Below are positions 24,575 through 34,410 of a DNA stretch of 50,733 bases, piece by piece (the first letter of the stretch is position 1; every line of letters starts with the position of its first letter). Under the pieces are notes generated by a model. The model worked only from the letters and a program-made list of their open reading frames with translations. It made no database searches and was not told the origin of the DNA. This DNA is from Comamonas sp. GTDB taxonomy: Bacteria; Pseudomonadota; Gammaproteobacteria; Burkholderiales; Burkholderiaceae_C. Location of the stretch: positions 1 to 50,733 of the forward strand of contig JAQVCA010000013.1 of NCBI GenBank assembly GCA_028690035.1, read 5' to 3'. The translations under genes were made by a program, and so were the position numbers.

Positions 24575-25585
24575 CTAGAACAGTTCCACGTCGTTGTGGG
24601 TGACTTGCTCGTGCTTGTTGAGAATGCCCTGTGCCTGCAGGCTTTCGAAGTGGCACACGCGGTTGCGGCCATTTTCCTTGGCGTAGTACAGCGCCTCATC
24701 GGCCTGGCTGAGTAACTGGGTGGGGGAGGGGGTCTGCATGTGCGCCCCGGAAAAGCCCAGGCTGACGGTCACTTTACCAACCTGTGGGAAGTCGTAATCC
24801 TGCACGGTACTGCGGAAATGTTCCAGTGCATGCGTGGCTTCATCGAGTGTCATGGGGTGCAACAACACGACAAATTCTTCGCCACCAAAGCGAAACACCC
24901 GGTGTTGCGACCCAAAGCTTGAGCGCAGCAGGTTGGCAACCAGAATCAGCACCTCATCGCCAAACAGGTGCCCATAGCGATCATTGACTTGCTTGAAATG
25001 GTCGATGTCGATCACTGCCAGCCACGGCTGTTGAGACTGGTCGGTGGATTTTTGGACGCTGTTAGAGAGTCGAAGCAGATGCTCATCAAAGGTCTTGCGG
25101 TTGAGTAGACCAGTCAAGGCATCGCGCTCGCTGTAGTCCAGCAGACTTTGGTAGTTGTAATAGACCTGAAAAATTGCCAGCAGGATGTCGCGGCTGTGCT
25201 CGGTCAGGACGCTTGCCTGAGTCAGCTCAATGCACACCCGCGCCTGTTCGTGCATCCACACAGGCAGCCAGATGGTGTACAGATTGTCGCCAGTTTGGTG
25301 CTCGATCTTGGTTTGTTTGCGCTCTAGACCAGCAAGCAGCAACGGCATGTCGGATAAGGGGCGGCGATGGGGGTCGTGCAGGAAATCGCTCTCGCTGTTG
25401 ACCAACTGGCCGTTCTCCATCCAAGTGCGTGGACGCACCCAGACCCGGCCATCAAAGGGGTGGATCTCCAGGGCGCGCACCTGCAGCACATCGGTCAACT
25501 GCATCAAGGTGGAAAGCACCGAAAACTCCAGCCGCAGATGGTCGCGCTGACCCGTCATGTGGACCAAGTTTTGCAGAATGTCCAT
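24575..25585 (-). CDS. Diguanylate cyclase (GGDEF), cytoplasmic, no I-site
   Basis: 336 aa. The N-terminal half (about 1-150) is a soluble sensor-like region, possibly GAF-related, with LRLEFSVLSTLMQLTDVLQV. The C-terminal GGDEF domain has RDALTGLLNRKTFDEHL, VIDIDHFKQVNDRYGH and the active-site loop RFGGEEFVVLL. The expected RxxD inhibitory site five residues before GGEEF is absent (the text there is HRVFRF), so product inhibition through the I-site is not expected. It probably makes c-di-GMP. It starts 9 bp after trmB on the same strand. Confidence 0.9.
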   Translation of the reverse strand: MDILQNLVHMTGQRDHLRLEFSVLSTLMQLTDVLQVRALEIHPFDGRVWVRPRTWMENGQLVNSESDFLHDPHRRPLSDMPLLLAGLERKQTKIEHQTGDNLYTIWLPVWMHEQARVCIELTQASVLTEHSRDILLAIFQVYYNYQSLLDYSERDALTGLLNRKTFDEHLLRLSNSVQKSTDQSQQPWLAVIDIDHFKQVNDRYGHLFGDEVLILVANLLRSSFGSQHRVFRFGGEEFVVLLHPMTLDEATHALEHFRSTVQDYDFPQVGKVTVSLGFSGAHMQTPSPTQLLSQADEALYYAKENGRNRVCHFESLQAQGILNKHEQVTHNDVELF

Positions 25586-25594
25586 GGCCTGGGC

Positions 25595-26323
25595 TTACGC
25601 TGCAAGGTGCTTGAGGAACACCACATCCCACACACCATGTCCCAGACGCAGACCGCGTTTTTCAAACTTGGTGGTAGGTCGGTAACTGGGGCGCGGGGCA
25701 AAGCCATCGGTGCTGTTGTGCAGCAGCGGCTCGTTGCTGAGCACTTCCAGCATCTGCTGCGCATAGGCTTCCCAGTCGGTGGCGCAGTGGATGTAACCAC
25801 CAGGCTTGAGGCGCGCTGCCAGATGCGATAAGAAAGGGGCTTGGATCAGGCGGCGCTTGTTGTGCTTTTTCTTGTGCCACGGATCGGGGAAAAACACGTG
25901 GATGCCGTCCAGGCTGTTGTGCGGCAGCATGTGTTCAATCACCTGCACGGCGTCGTGCTGCAGGATACGGATGTTGTGCAGGCCTTGCTCGCCAATGCGC
26001 TTGAGCAAGGCGCCCACGCCGGGCTCATGCACCTCACAGCACAGGAAATTGTCGTCTGGGCGTACCTGGGCGATGTGCGCCGTGGCCTCGCCCATACCGA
26101 AGCCAATTTCAAGAATCAAAGGGGCGCTGCGACCAAAAGCAGCATCGGTATCCAGAGGACTGTCCTGGTAGGGCAGCACAAACTGTTCGCCCAGGGTTTC
26201 AAGCGCTTTGGCCTGCCCCGTGGTAACACGACCGGTGCGGCGCACGAAGCTGCGGATAGTCTGTGGGTGCTGTACATGCGCAGGCGCGCCGCCCACTTCG
26301 GTAGAGGCTGGATTACTGGACAT
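25595..26323 (-). CDS. trmB: tRNA (guanine-N7-)-methyltransferase
   Basis: 242 aa. It forms m7G46 in tRNA with SAM. Motifs: [17 protein letters not shown] (SAM binding), [13 protein letters not shown], the family-specific [18 protein letters not shown] and [34 protein letters not shown] is the typical N-terminal block. The ATG at 26323 gives the usual length; a frame extension to 26368 overlaps nothing but lacks support. It sits between gluQ upstream and a diguanylate cyclase downstream on one strand. Confidence 0.95.
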   Translation of the reverse strand: MSSNPASTEVGGAPAHVQHPQTIRSFVRRTGRVTTGQAKALETLGEQFVLPYQDSPLDTDAAFGRSAPLILEIGFGMGEATAHIAQVRPDDNFLCCEVHEPGVGALLKRIGEQGLHNIRILQHDAVQVIEHMLPHNSLDGIHVFFPDPWHKKKHNKRRLIQAPFLSHLAARLKPGGYIHCATDWEAYAQQMLEVLSNEPLLHNSTDGFAPRPSYRPTTKFEKRGLRLGHGVWDVVFLKHLAA

Positions 26324-26339
26324 AGGGGAATTTTTGTTT

Positions 26340-27302
26340 TCAGTCACTCGGGGCATTGTACGTGGCACGCCAAGCGTTTACCCAGTGATTGAGGGCATCA
26401 CTCAGGCAAGGGGTGTCCCCAGGACGAGGCAATCCCAGGAAATCTGCGGCCTGTGCCAAAGTGTGCCAAGGCGTATCGGTTGCCACCGCTTGGGCGCCGT
26501 GCTGCTTGGACAGCTTCGTGCCATCGGGCAGACAGACCAGCGGGGTGTGCAAGTAGCGTGGATGAGGCAGGTCTAGGGCCACTTGCAGCAGCCACTGGCG
26601 TGGGGTGTTGTCACTCAAATCTTCGCCGCGCACGATGTGGGTGATGCCTTGGGCAGCGTCGTCCACCACCACGGCCAGCTGGTAGGCCCACAGGCCATCG
26701 GCCCTGCGCAAGACAAAGTCGCCGGCCACCTGGGTCGGGTCTTGCTGTTGCCAACCTTGGCGTCGATCCTGCCAATGTACGACACCTGCAGAATCTATAA
26801 AAAAGTGAGCTGCTTGCGCTTGCTGGTATTGGCTAAAGTCGTTATTTTTTATGAATTTTTCTAGGTGAAAGCGCCAACTGCGTGCAGCGCGATCGTGCAG
26901 GCCCTGACGGCAGGTGCCGGGGTAAGGGCGCTCTTGGTGACCATTGGGCCGCAAGCCCTGGGCCAGCCAAGCGCGCTCCAAATCTTTGCGCGTGCAGGTA
27001 CAGGGGTAGGCCAGTGCTTGTTCTTGCAGCTGTGCCAGCGCGTCGGCATAGTGGGCAGAGCGCGTGCTTTGCCACAAGGGTGGGGCATCGGGCTGCAGCC
27101 CCAGTTGGGCCAATTGTTGCAGGATGAAGGCAGCAGCACCCGGTGGGCAGCGTGGCCCATCCACGTCTTCGATGCGCACCAGCCAGCGCCCCCGGTGCGC
27201 ACGCGCATCCAGCCAGCTGGCCAAGGCTGCGGCCACCGAGCCTGCATGCAGCGGGCCGGTGGGTGAAGGTGCAAAGCGGCCACAGTACGTGGTAGTGGGC
27301 AC
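26340..27302 (-). CDS. gluQ: Glutamyl-Q tRNA(Asp) synthetase with an in-frame insertion
   Basis: 320 aa, a GluRS paralogue without an anticodon-binding domain. It attaches glutamate to queuosine 34 of tRNA-Asp. The class I signature is [13 protein letters not shown] (HIGH-like) and KLSKQ (KMSKS-like). The zinc ligands are Cys101, Cys103, Tyr127 and Cys131 ([15 protein letters not shown]). Residues about 148-171 ([19 protein letters not shown] and neighbours) have no counterpart in E. coli GluQ. They are encoded by a strikingly AT-rich block at 26790-26858 that carries an arm of the palindromic repeat. The frame and all catalytic motifs remain intact. Confidence 0.94.
   Translation of the reverse strand: MPTTTYCGRFAPSPTGPLHAGSVAAALASWLDARAHRGRWLVRIEDVDGPRCPPGAAAFILQQLAQLGLQPDAPPLWQSTRSAHYADALAQLQEQALAYPCTCTRKDLERAWLAQGLRPNGHQERPYPGTCRQGLHDRAARSWRFHLEKFIKNNDFSQYQQAQAAHFFIDSAGVVHWQDRRQGWQQQDPTQVAGDFVLRRADGLWAYQLAVVVDDAAQGITHIVRGEDLSDNTPRQWLLQVALDLPHPRYLHTPLVCLPDGTKLSKQHGAQAVATDTPWHTLAQAADFLGLPRPGDTPCLSDALNHWVNAWRATYNAPSD
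26790..26858. repeat. Palindromic-family element inserted in frame in gluQ
   Basis: It contains GAGCTGCTTGCGCTTGCTGG, the same arm as at 46066-46078 (AGCTGCTTGCGCT), followed by an AT-rich tail with a T6 run. It encodes about 23 extra residues in GluQ. The length is a multiple of three, so the gene stays open. Confidence 0.65.
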
Positions 27303-27334
27303 GGTGAGAATGCCTGGGTGCCGATGACTCGCGG

Positions 27335-28183
27335 CTAGGCGTGCTCGCGCTTAGGCAAAGTGGATTTGACGCGTGTGGCCAGCTGGGCAATCGCCAAGGC
27401 TGCAGGGCAGCCGGGCGTGGTTTGCAGCAGCAGCTGACGACGCATTACGGCCTCGCGCACGGCAGGGTCTGCAGGAATGTCGCCCATGTGGATCAGGCGC
27501 ATCGGCATGCCCGATTCGGTGCTGACGAAGCGGTTGAGCACCTGTTGCAGTTGCCCCGTGATGGCGCGGCCATCTCCAGCACGCGCGGCCTGGTTGATGA
27601 CCAGACGCATGTTGTGGCGCTTTTGTTGCGTGACCAGCACCTTCATAGCAGCGTAGGCATCGGTCAGCGAGGTGGGCTCGGGAGTGGCCACGACCAAAAT
27701 CTCGGAGGCCAGCGACAGCGAGAACAGCACCACGTCGGAAATGCCGGCGCCCGTATCGAGCAGCACAACGTCGTAGTGCGGAGCCATGGTGTCGATGGTG
27801 TGGATCAGCTGGTTGCGCACCTCGGGGGTCAGGCGCGAATACTCCACCATACCAGAGCCAGCCAGTAGTACGTGAAAACCTCCGGGGGCTGCGACCACGG
27901 CATCTGCCAGGGTAGCGCGGCCCGTGAAGACATCGTGCAGCGTGATCTTGGGATACAGGTTGAGCACCACGTCTAGGTTGGCCAGCCCCAGGTCGGCATC
28001 CAGCACCAAGACACGCAGGCCCTGGCGGGTGAGGGCGGCTGCCAGATTGGCCGAGATAAAGGTTTTTCCGACACCGCCCTTGCCGCTGGTCACGGCAATG
28101 ATGTTGGCGTGGGTGCTGGGGCGGCGCACGACGGTCGCTGGTTGCCCGGTGGAAGGGGTGGTGGAGGAAGGCACGTCGCTCAT
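27335..28183 (-). CDS. MinD/ParA-type ATPase, FlhG-like
   Basis: 282 aa. A deviant Walker A motif ([20 protein letters not shown]), the switch region [16 protein letters not shown], Walker [16 protein letters not shown] and [15 protein letters not shown] identify the SIMIBI MinD/FlhG group. FlhG sets flagellar number and position with FlhF; no flagellar genes are in the window, so the role is open. ATG 28183 ([12 protein letters not shown]) is preferred; the longer frame to 28255 would overlap the upstream diguanylate cyclase. The two genes are 19 bp apart on one strand, which suggests coupling of a polar ATPase with c-di-GMP. Confidence 0.88.
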   Translation of the reverse strand: MSDVPSSTTPSTGQPATVVRRPSTHANIIAVTSGKGGVGKTFISANLAAALTRQGLRVLVLDADLGLANLDVVLNLYPKITLHDVFTGRATLADAVVAAPGGFHVLLAGSGMVEYSRLTPEVRNQLIHTIDTMAPHYDVVLLDTGAGISDVVLFSLSLASEILVVATPEPTSLTDAYAAMKVLVTQQKRHNMRLVINQAARAGDGRAITGQLQQVLNRFVSTESGMPMRLIHMGDIPADPAVREAVMRRQLLLQTTPGCPAALAIAQLATRVKSTLPKREHA

Positions 28184-28202
28184 CTCTGTATACGCTTTCA
28201 CA

Positions 28203-28988
28203 CTAGACGTTACCTGTAGGGCTGCAGGAGGCTGGTGCAGTGTTCGGTGCAGCATCTTCTGGGGATTTGATCGGGTCGATCAGGCCACTGAACAGCAGGT
28301 TTTTTTCTTCGGCACTGACCGTGCTATCGGGTTGGGGTTCTATGCAGACACAGTTGCGCCCCTGGCTTTTGGCGTAGTAGAGCTGTTGGTCGGCACGCTC
28401 TATCCACAACTCCTTGGTGCTGCGTATCCATTGCAGGGCGTATGCACCACCAATGCTGACCGTCAATGCCAGCGACTGCCCCGGCGCCCAGGGTAGCGGG
28501 TGATGCTCTACGGTTTGACGGATGCGGTCAGCAATTGTCTTGCCGTAGGCCGACTGACAGGCAGGCAGCACGATGACAAATTCTTCTCCGCCATAGCGGG
28601 CCATGGTGTCCATGGGGCGCACGCACCGGCGCAGCAAATGGGTGATATGTTGGAGCGCCTGATCGCCTACGTTGTGGCCATAGCAATCGTTGACCTGCTT
28701 GAAATGATCCACATCCACCATGAGGAGCAGGGCTGTGTCACCAGAGCGGGCCACACGATCGAGTTCACCTTCGAGCACTGTCATGAGTTGGCGCCGGTTG
28801 GCTGCCCCAGTGAGTGGGTCACGCAAAGACACCTCGCACAGTCCATCAAGAATCGCTTGTAAGTAAGCTTGCGGTTGCGAGCGCGCATCGGGTAGTACTG
28901 CACATGCTTCCCTGCCTAGCAAAGCCAGTGCTTCGCTAAGCTGTAGCCCCTCCAGGGGCACATAAGACAGGGTAGGAGAGTGGGGCAC
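28203..28988 (-). CDS. Diguanylate cyclase (GGDEF) with I-site
   Basis: 261 aa, no membrane segment. A short N-terminal region (1-55) precedes the GGDEF domain: RDPLTGAANRRQLMTVL, LLMVDVDHFKQVNDCYGHN, then RPMDTMARYGGEEFVIVLP. RPMD is exactly five residues before GGEEF, so the allosteric RxxD product-inhibition site is present, unlike in the cyclase at 24575. It probably makes c-di-GMP under feedback control. It is upstream of and apparently co-transcribed with the FlhG-like ATPase. Confidence 0.92.
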   Translation of the reverse strand: MPHSPTLSYVPLEGLQLSEALALLGREACAVLPDARSQPQAYLQAILDGLCEVSLRDPLTGAANRRQLMTVLEGELDRVARSGDTALLLMVDVDHFKQVNDCYGHNVGDQALQHITHLLRRCVRPMDTMARYGGEEFVIVLPACQSAYGKTIADRIRQTVEHHPLPWAPGQSLALTVSIGGAYALQWIRSTKELWIERADQQLYYAKSQGRNCVCIEPQPDSTVSAEEKNLLFSGLIDPIKSPEDAAPNTAPASCSPTGNV

Positions 28989-29115
28989 TGACGAAGCCGT
29001 TGCAAAGTAGGGGGCAATAGGCTTGAAGTGTAGCAGTCTGCCAAGCCTTGCCTCAGACGGGCGCGTTGTTTCAGTGCTAGGGCCGGAGGGGCAGGAGTCT
29101 CCGTGGCTTCTGGGG

Positions 29116-29589
29116 TTAGCGGTGGCGGCTTTTCAGGGCGCGCTCCACTTCGCGCTTGCCTTCGCGCTCCTTGATGGTGTCGCGCTTGTCGTGTTCGGCT
29201 TTGCCTTTGGCCAATGCAATCTCGCATTTGACCAACCCGTTCTTCCAATGCAGGTTCAATGGCACTAGGGTGTAGCCCTTTTGCTCCACTTTGCCGATCA
29301 GGCGTCGGATTTCATCCTTGTGCATGAGCAGCTTCTTGGTGCGCGCCGCGTCCGGGTTCACATGGGTAGAGGCGGTTTTCAGCGGCTGAATCAGGCATCC
29401 GATCAAAAAAAGTTCGCCATTCTTGATGAGCACATAACCATCGGTCAGTTGCACCTTGCCGCTGCGCACGGCTTTCACCTCCCAGCCGTGCAGCACGACG
29501 CCGGTTTCATGGCGCTCTTCAAAGAAGTAGTTGAAAGCGGCTTTTTTGTTCTCGGCGATACGTGCGGGGGAATTGGGTTTTTTTGCCAT
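29116..29589 (-). CDS. smpB: SsrA (tmRNA)-binding protein
   Basis: 157 aa. It binds tmRNA and brings it to stalled ribosomes in trans-translation. Typical motifs: [51 protein letters not shown] text, [20 protein letters not shown] and a basic tail ([19 protein letters not shown]). The tmRNA gene itself is not in the window. It is divergent from ratA, a pairing seen in many proteobacteria. Confidence 0.97.
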   Translation of the reverse strand: MAKKPNSPARIAENKKAAFNYFFEERHETGVVLHGWEVKAVRSGKVQLTDGYVLIKNGELFLIGCLIQPLKTASTHVNPDAARTKKLLMHKDEIRRLIGKVEQKGYTLVPLNLHWKNGLVKCEIALAKGKAEHDKRDTIKEREGKREVERALKSRHR

Positions 29590-29774
29590 GGTCTTTCCTG
29601 CGGGAGCACCGCAAGCACCGGGCTCTTCCTACAATTGTTGTTTATTCGCCGCGATTCTAGTTTCTCCTGCTGCTGCGCGCAGGTAGCACGCTGCGGTGTT
29701 TGTCATCTTTCCTTTTTGTTTGCAGGTTTTTCCAATTCGTGCGTTATCCCGTGGAGAAGAAGACCTGCCTGCCC

Positions 29775-30215
29775 ATGAAATCCGTCAACAAAACCGTCTT
29801 GATCTGGTACACCCCTGAAGAAATGTTCGCCTTGGTGCGCGATGTCGCACGCTATCCGGAGTTTTTGCCTTGGTGCTCACATGCCAAGGTATTGGAGGAA
29901 GATTCCGATGGTATGGTAGCCGAGATCGGCATGTCGATTGCCGGGTTGAGCAAGGCATTTGTGACGCGCAATCAGCACGAAGGGCAGCGCAAGATCAGCA
30001 TGGGTCTAGTGAAAGGGCCGTTTTCCCGTCTGGAAGGTAACTGGATTTTTCATCCGGTTGGTGATGGCGCGCAGCGTGCCTGCAAGGTGGAGTTGGAATT
30101 GGCTTATGGCTTTGACAGCGCTGCGTTGGCGGCGTTGATTGGCCCGATCTTTGACCGCATCGCCAACAGCATGGTTGATGCGTTTATTCAGCGCGCAGAA
30201 AAAGTGTATGGCTGA
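29775..30215 (+). CDS. ratA: RatA-type START-domain protein
   Basis: 146 aa, a polyketide-cyclase/START (SRPBCC) fold protein: MKSVNKTVLIWYTPEEMFAL, VARYPEFLPWCSHAKVLEE, GPFSRLEGNWIF and the C-terminal helix GPIFDRIANSMVDAFIQRA. E. coli RatA was reported to block 70S ribosome association; homologues in mitochondria and bacteria (Coq10 family) bind ubiquinone. Which role applies here is not decided by the sequence. The ATG at 29775 gives the canonical length. Its last 8 nt overlap the next gene. Confidence 0.93.
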   Translation: MKSVNKTVLIWYTPEEMFALVRDVARYPEFLPWCSHAKVLEEDSDGMVAEIGMSIAGLSKAFVTRNQHEGQRKISMGLVKGPFSRLEGNWIFHPVGDGAQRACKVELELAYGFDSAALAALIGPIFDRIANSMVDAFIQRAEKVYG

Positions 30216-30522
30216 GCTGGAGGTGGTGCTGTGGCGCTCGCTAGAGTCGGGACAGGTGCAAGAGGCTGTGGTGCGTCTGTCCGCGCCGGCTACGGTGGCC
30301 GATGCCTTGCGCGTTGTCGGGTGGTCGCTGACTGGAGAATGCGGCGTGTGGGGCCGCAGTTGTGGGCCTAAGCAAAGGCTGCAGCAGGGCGATCGGATCG
30401 AACTGTACCGTCCTCTTAAAGTGGATCCCAAGCGCGCTCGACGCGAGCGCTTTCAGCGTCAGGGCGTGCGTGGCACGGGCTTGTTTGCCGACCGGCGTCC
30501 CAACAGCAAGGCGGGCTACTGA
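30208..30522 (+). CDS. rnfH: RnfH family ubiquitin-like protein
   Basis: 104 aa. A beta-grasp UPF0125 protein: ELEVVLWRSLESGQVQEAVV, GDRIELYRPLKVDPKRARRE. It overlaps ratA by 8 nt (ATGGCTGA), so the two are translationally coupled, as in the E. coli ratA-ratB pair. The function is unknown. The C-terminal Arg-rich tail after about residue 75 is longer than in many relatives. Confidence 0.92.
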   Translation: MAELEVVLWRSLESGQVQEAVVRLSAPATVADALRVVGWSLTGECGVWGRSCGPKQRLQQGDRIELYRPLKVDPKRARRERFQRQGVRGTGLFADRRPNSKAGY

Positions 30523-30524
30523 CG

Positions 30525-31094
30525 CTATTTGTCTGCTGGCAGCGGGCCGCAGTCGCGCGCCACAACACTCTGGGCACGCAGGATGTCCTGCTGGCGCTGC
30601 GCGTCGCTCATGGTGGTGGGTTGTCCATCGGGCCCCATTTGAGCCAGTGGCACATTGGACTGCAAGGTGCGCAGCGCAGCCTGGGCGCGGTTGCAGTTTT
30701 CCTGACGCTGCTGCACAAGGCGCGCGTGTTCTTCGGCTTGCTTGGCAGCTTCAGCAGCTTTTGCTGCAGCTTCTGCCTTTTGGCGCTGTCGTTCCTCTGC
30801 GGTGGGCACTGCCGGTTCAGGGTTTGCGGTCTGATGTTCGGGTGAATCTTCCCCTTCCGGCGCCGCTGCAGCGGGCGACTCTGCCTTGGGCAGAGCAATC
30901 ACAGGCTGCGGCCCGCCTGCACCTGCAGGGCGCTGCAAGATATTTTTATCGGGAATATGTGCTGGGGGAGGGCGGTCGCTGTAGGTTTTGCGTCCGGTTT
31001 CATCCAGCCATTGCCATTGGGCCCAAGCGCTGAAACTGCCCAAGCTACCGACGAGGACGCCCAAGGTTGCGATGAGGGTTGCGCGTATTTTCAT
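30525..31094 (-). CDS. Periplasmic DUF4124-like protein with a coiled coil
   Basis: 189 aa. A signal peptide (1-25, LIATLGVLVGSLGSFSAWA) is followed by a DUF4124-type start (QWQWLDETGRKTYSDRPPP), a Pro/Ala linker, an Ala/Glu/Gln helix (AEERQRQKAEAAAKAAEAAK) and a C-terminal region with ENCNRAQAALRTLQSN. DUF4124 proteins are common in beta- and gammaproteobacteria; function unknown. It ends 2 bp from the convergent rnfH stop and diverges from guaB. Confidence 0.85.
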   Translation of the reverse strand: MKIRATLIATLGVLVGSLGSFSAWAQWQWLDETGRKTYSDRPPPAHIPDKNILQRPAGAGGPQPVIALPKAESPAAAAPEGEDSPEHQTANPEPAVPTAEERQRQKAEAAAKAAEAAKQAEEHARLVQQRQENCNRAQAALRTLQSNVPLAQMGPDGQPTTMSDAQRQQDILRAQSVVARDCGPLPADK

Positions 31095-31103
31095 GGAACG
31101 TGA

Positions 31104-32672
<1,569 letters not shown>

Positions 32673-32703
32673 TCTGCGCTGCGCTTAATCAAAATTCACC
32701 CAA

Positions 32704-32749
32704 ATGGCCCGTTGACCCAGACAGGACAACGGGCCATTGCTATTTTTTT
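32704..32749 (+). terminator. Terminator/attenuator between guaB and guaA
   Basis: The perfect 11-bp stem ATGGCCCGTTG / CAACGGGCCAT (32704-32714 with 32727-32737) is followed within 5 nt by seven Ts. It ends 27 bp before the guaA start, so guaA needs read-through or a promoter overlapping this short gap. Confidence 0.85.
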
Positions 32750-32775
32750 CGGTTTTACGGTTTAGGGATGTAGCT

Positions 32776-34392
32776 ATGCAACACGACAAGATCCTGATTC
32801 TGGACTTTGGCTCTCAAGTCACCCAACTGATCGCACGCCGCGTGCGCGAAGCCCATGTGTACTGTGAAGTCCACCCCTGCGATGTCAGCAGTGACTGGGT
32901 GCGCGCATTTGCTGCCGATGGCAAGCTCAAAGGCATCATTCTGTCGGGCAGCCACGCTTCGGTGTACGAAGTGGACGACCGCGCGCCCGACGCGGTGTTT
33001 GAACTGGGCGTTCCCGTGCTGGGTATCTGCTACGGCATGCAAACCATGGCCACCCAGCTGGGCGGCAAGGTGGAAGGTTCCAACACGCGCGAATTTGGCT
33101 ACGCTGAAGTGCGCGCCCATGGCCACACCCAGCTGCTCAAGGGCATTGAGGATTTCGTCACGGCCGAAGGCCACGGCATGCTCAAAGTGTGGATGAGCCA
33201 TGGCGACAAAGTCACCCAGCTGCCTACAGGCTTCAAGGTGATGGCCTCGACGCCCTCGTGCCCCATTGCCGGTATGGCCGATGAAACGCGTCGCTTTTAT
33301 GCCGTGCAGTTCCACCCCGAAGTCACGCACACCGTGCAGGGCCAGGCGCTGCTCAATCGCTTTGTGCTGGACATTTGTGGCACCCATCCCGACTGGGTTA
33401 TGGGCGACTACATCGAAGAAGCCGTGGCCAAGATCCGCGCCCAGGTGGGCGATGAAGAAGTCATCCTGGGCCTGTCTGGCGGCGTGGACTCGTCCGTAGC
33501 AGCCGCGCTGATCCACCGCGCCATTGGCGATCAGCTGACCTGCGTGTTTGTCGATCACGGTCTGCTGCGTTTGAACGAGGGCGACATGGTGATGGAAATG
33601 TTCGAGGGCAAACTGCACGCCAAAGTCGTGCGCGTGGATGCCTCCGAATTGTTTTTGGGCAAGCTGGCCGGGGTCAGTGAGCCCGAAGCCAAGCGCAAGA
33701 TCATCGGTGGCCTGTTTGTGGATGTCTTCAAGGCCGAAGCTGCCAAACTCAAGGCGGCTACCGCCGGCTCCAAGGGGGCGACCTTCCTGGCGCAGGGCAC
33801 GATTTACCCTGACGTGATCGAGTCCGGTGGCGCCAAATCCAAAAAAGCCGTCACCATCAAAAGCCACCACAACGTCGGGGGCCTGCCCGAGCAACTGGGC
33901 CTCAAGCTGCTGGAGCCTTTGCGCGACCTGTTCAAGGACGAAGTGCGCGAACTGGGTGTGGCGCTGGGTTTGCCGCGCGAGATGGTGTACCGCCACCCCT
34001 TCCCCGGCCCAGGTCTGGGCGTACGCATTCTGGGCGAGGTCAAGAAGGAATACGCCGACCTGCTGCGCCGCGCCGACGCCATCTTTATCGAAGAACTGCG
34101 CAACTGGACCGACGAACAAACCGGCAAGAGCTGGTACGACCTGACCAGCCAAGCCTTCACTGTGTTCCTGCCTGTGAAAAGCGTGGGCGTGATGGGCGAT
34201 GGCCGCACTTACGACTACGTGGTGGCCCTGCGTGCGGTGGTGACCAGCGACTTCATGACGGCCGACTGGGCCGAGCTGCCCTATGGCTTGCTCAAGAAGG
34301 TGTCCGGCAGAATCATCAATGAAGTCCGAGGCATCAACCGCGTCACCTACGATGTAAGCACCAAGCCCCCTGCAACCATCGAGTGGGAATGA
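32776..34392 (+). CDS. guaA: GMP synthase (glutamine-hydrolysing)
   Basis: 538 aa. A class I glutamine amidotransferase domain (1-200: [35 protein letters not shown] with the nucleophilic Cys, FHPEVTHT) is followed by the ATP-pyrophosphatase domain ([19 protein letters not shown]) and the GMP-synthase C-terminal dimer domain ([32 protein letters not shown], ending PPATIEWE). It converts XMP to GMP. ATG 32776 is the family start. Confidence 0.98.
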   Translation: MQHDKILILDFGSQVTQLIARRVREAHVYCEVHPCDVSSDWVRAFAADGKLKGIILSGSHASVYEVDDRAPDAVFELGVPVLGICYGMQTMATQLGGKVEGSNTREFGYAEVRAHGHTQLLKGIEDFVTAEGHGMLKVWMSHGDKVTQLPTGFKVMASTPSCPIAGMADETRRFYAVQFHPEVTHTVQGQALLNRFVLDICGTHPDWVMGDYIEEAVAKIRAQVGDEEVILGLSGGVDSSVAAALIHRAIGDQLTCVFVDHGLLRLNEGDMVMEMFEGKLHAKVVRVDASELFLGKLAGVSEPEAKRKIIGGLFVDVFKAEAAKLKAATAGSKGATFLAQGTIYPDVIESGGAKSKKAVTIKSHHNVGGLPEQLGLKLLEPLRDLFKDEVRELGVALGLPREMVYRHPFPGPGLGVRILGEVKKEYADLLRRADAIFIEELRNWTDEQTGKSWYDLTSQAFTVFLPVKSVGVMGDGRTYDYVVALRAVVTSDFMTADWAELPYGLLKKVSGRIINEVRGINRVTYDVSTKPPATIEWE

Positions 34393-34410
34393 AACCCGGC
34401 AGGTTCCCCC

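Noticed and set aside
32673..32775. Guanine riboswitch upstream of guaA
   Set aside because: Only a terminator hairpin is present; there is no purine-aptamer three-way junction or its conserved loop sequences.
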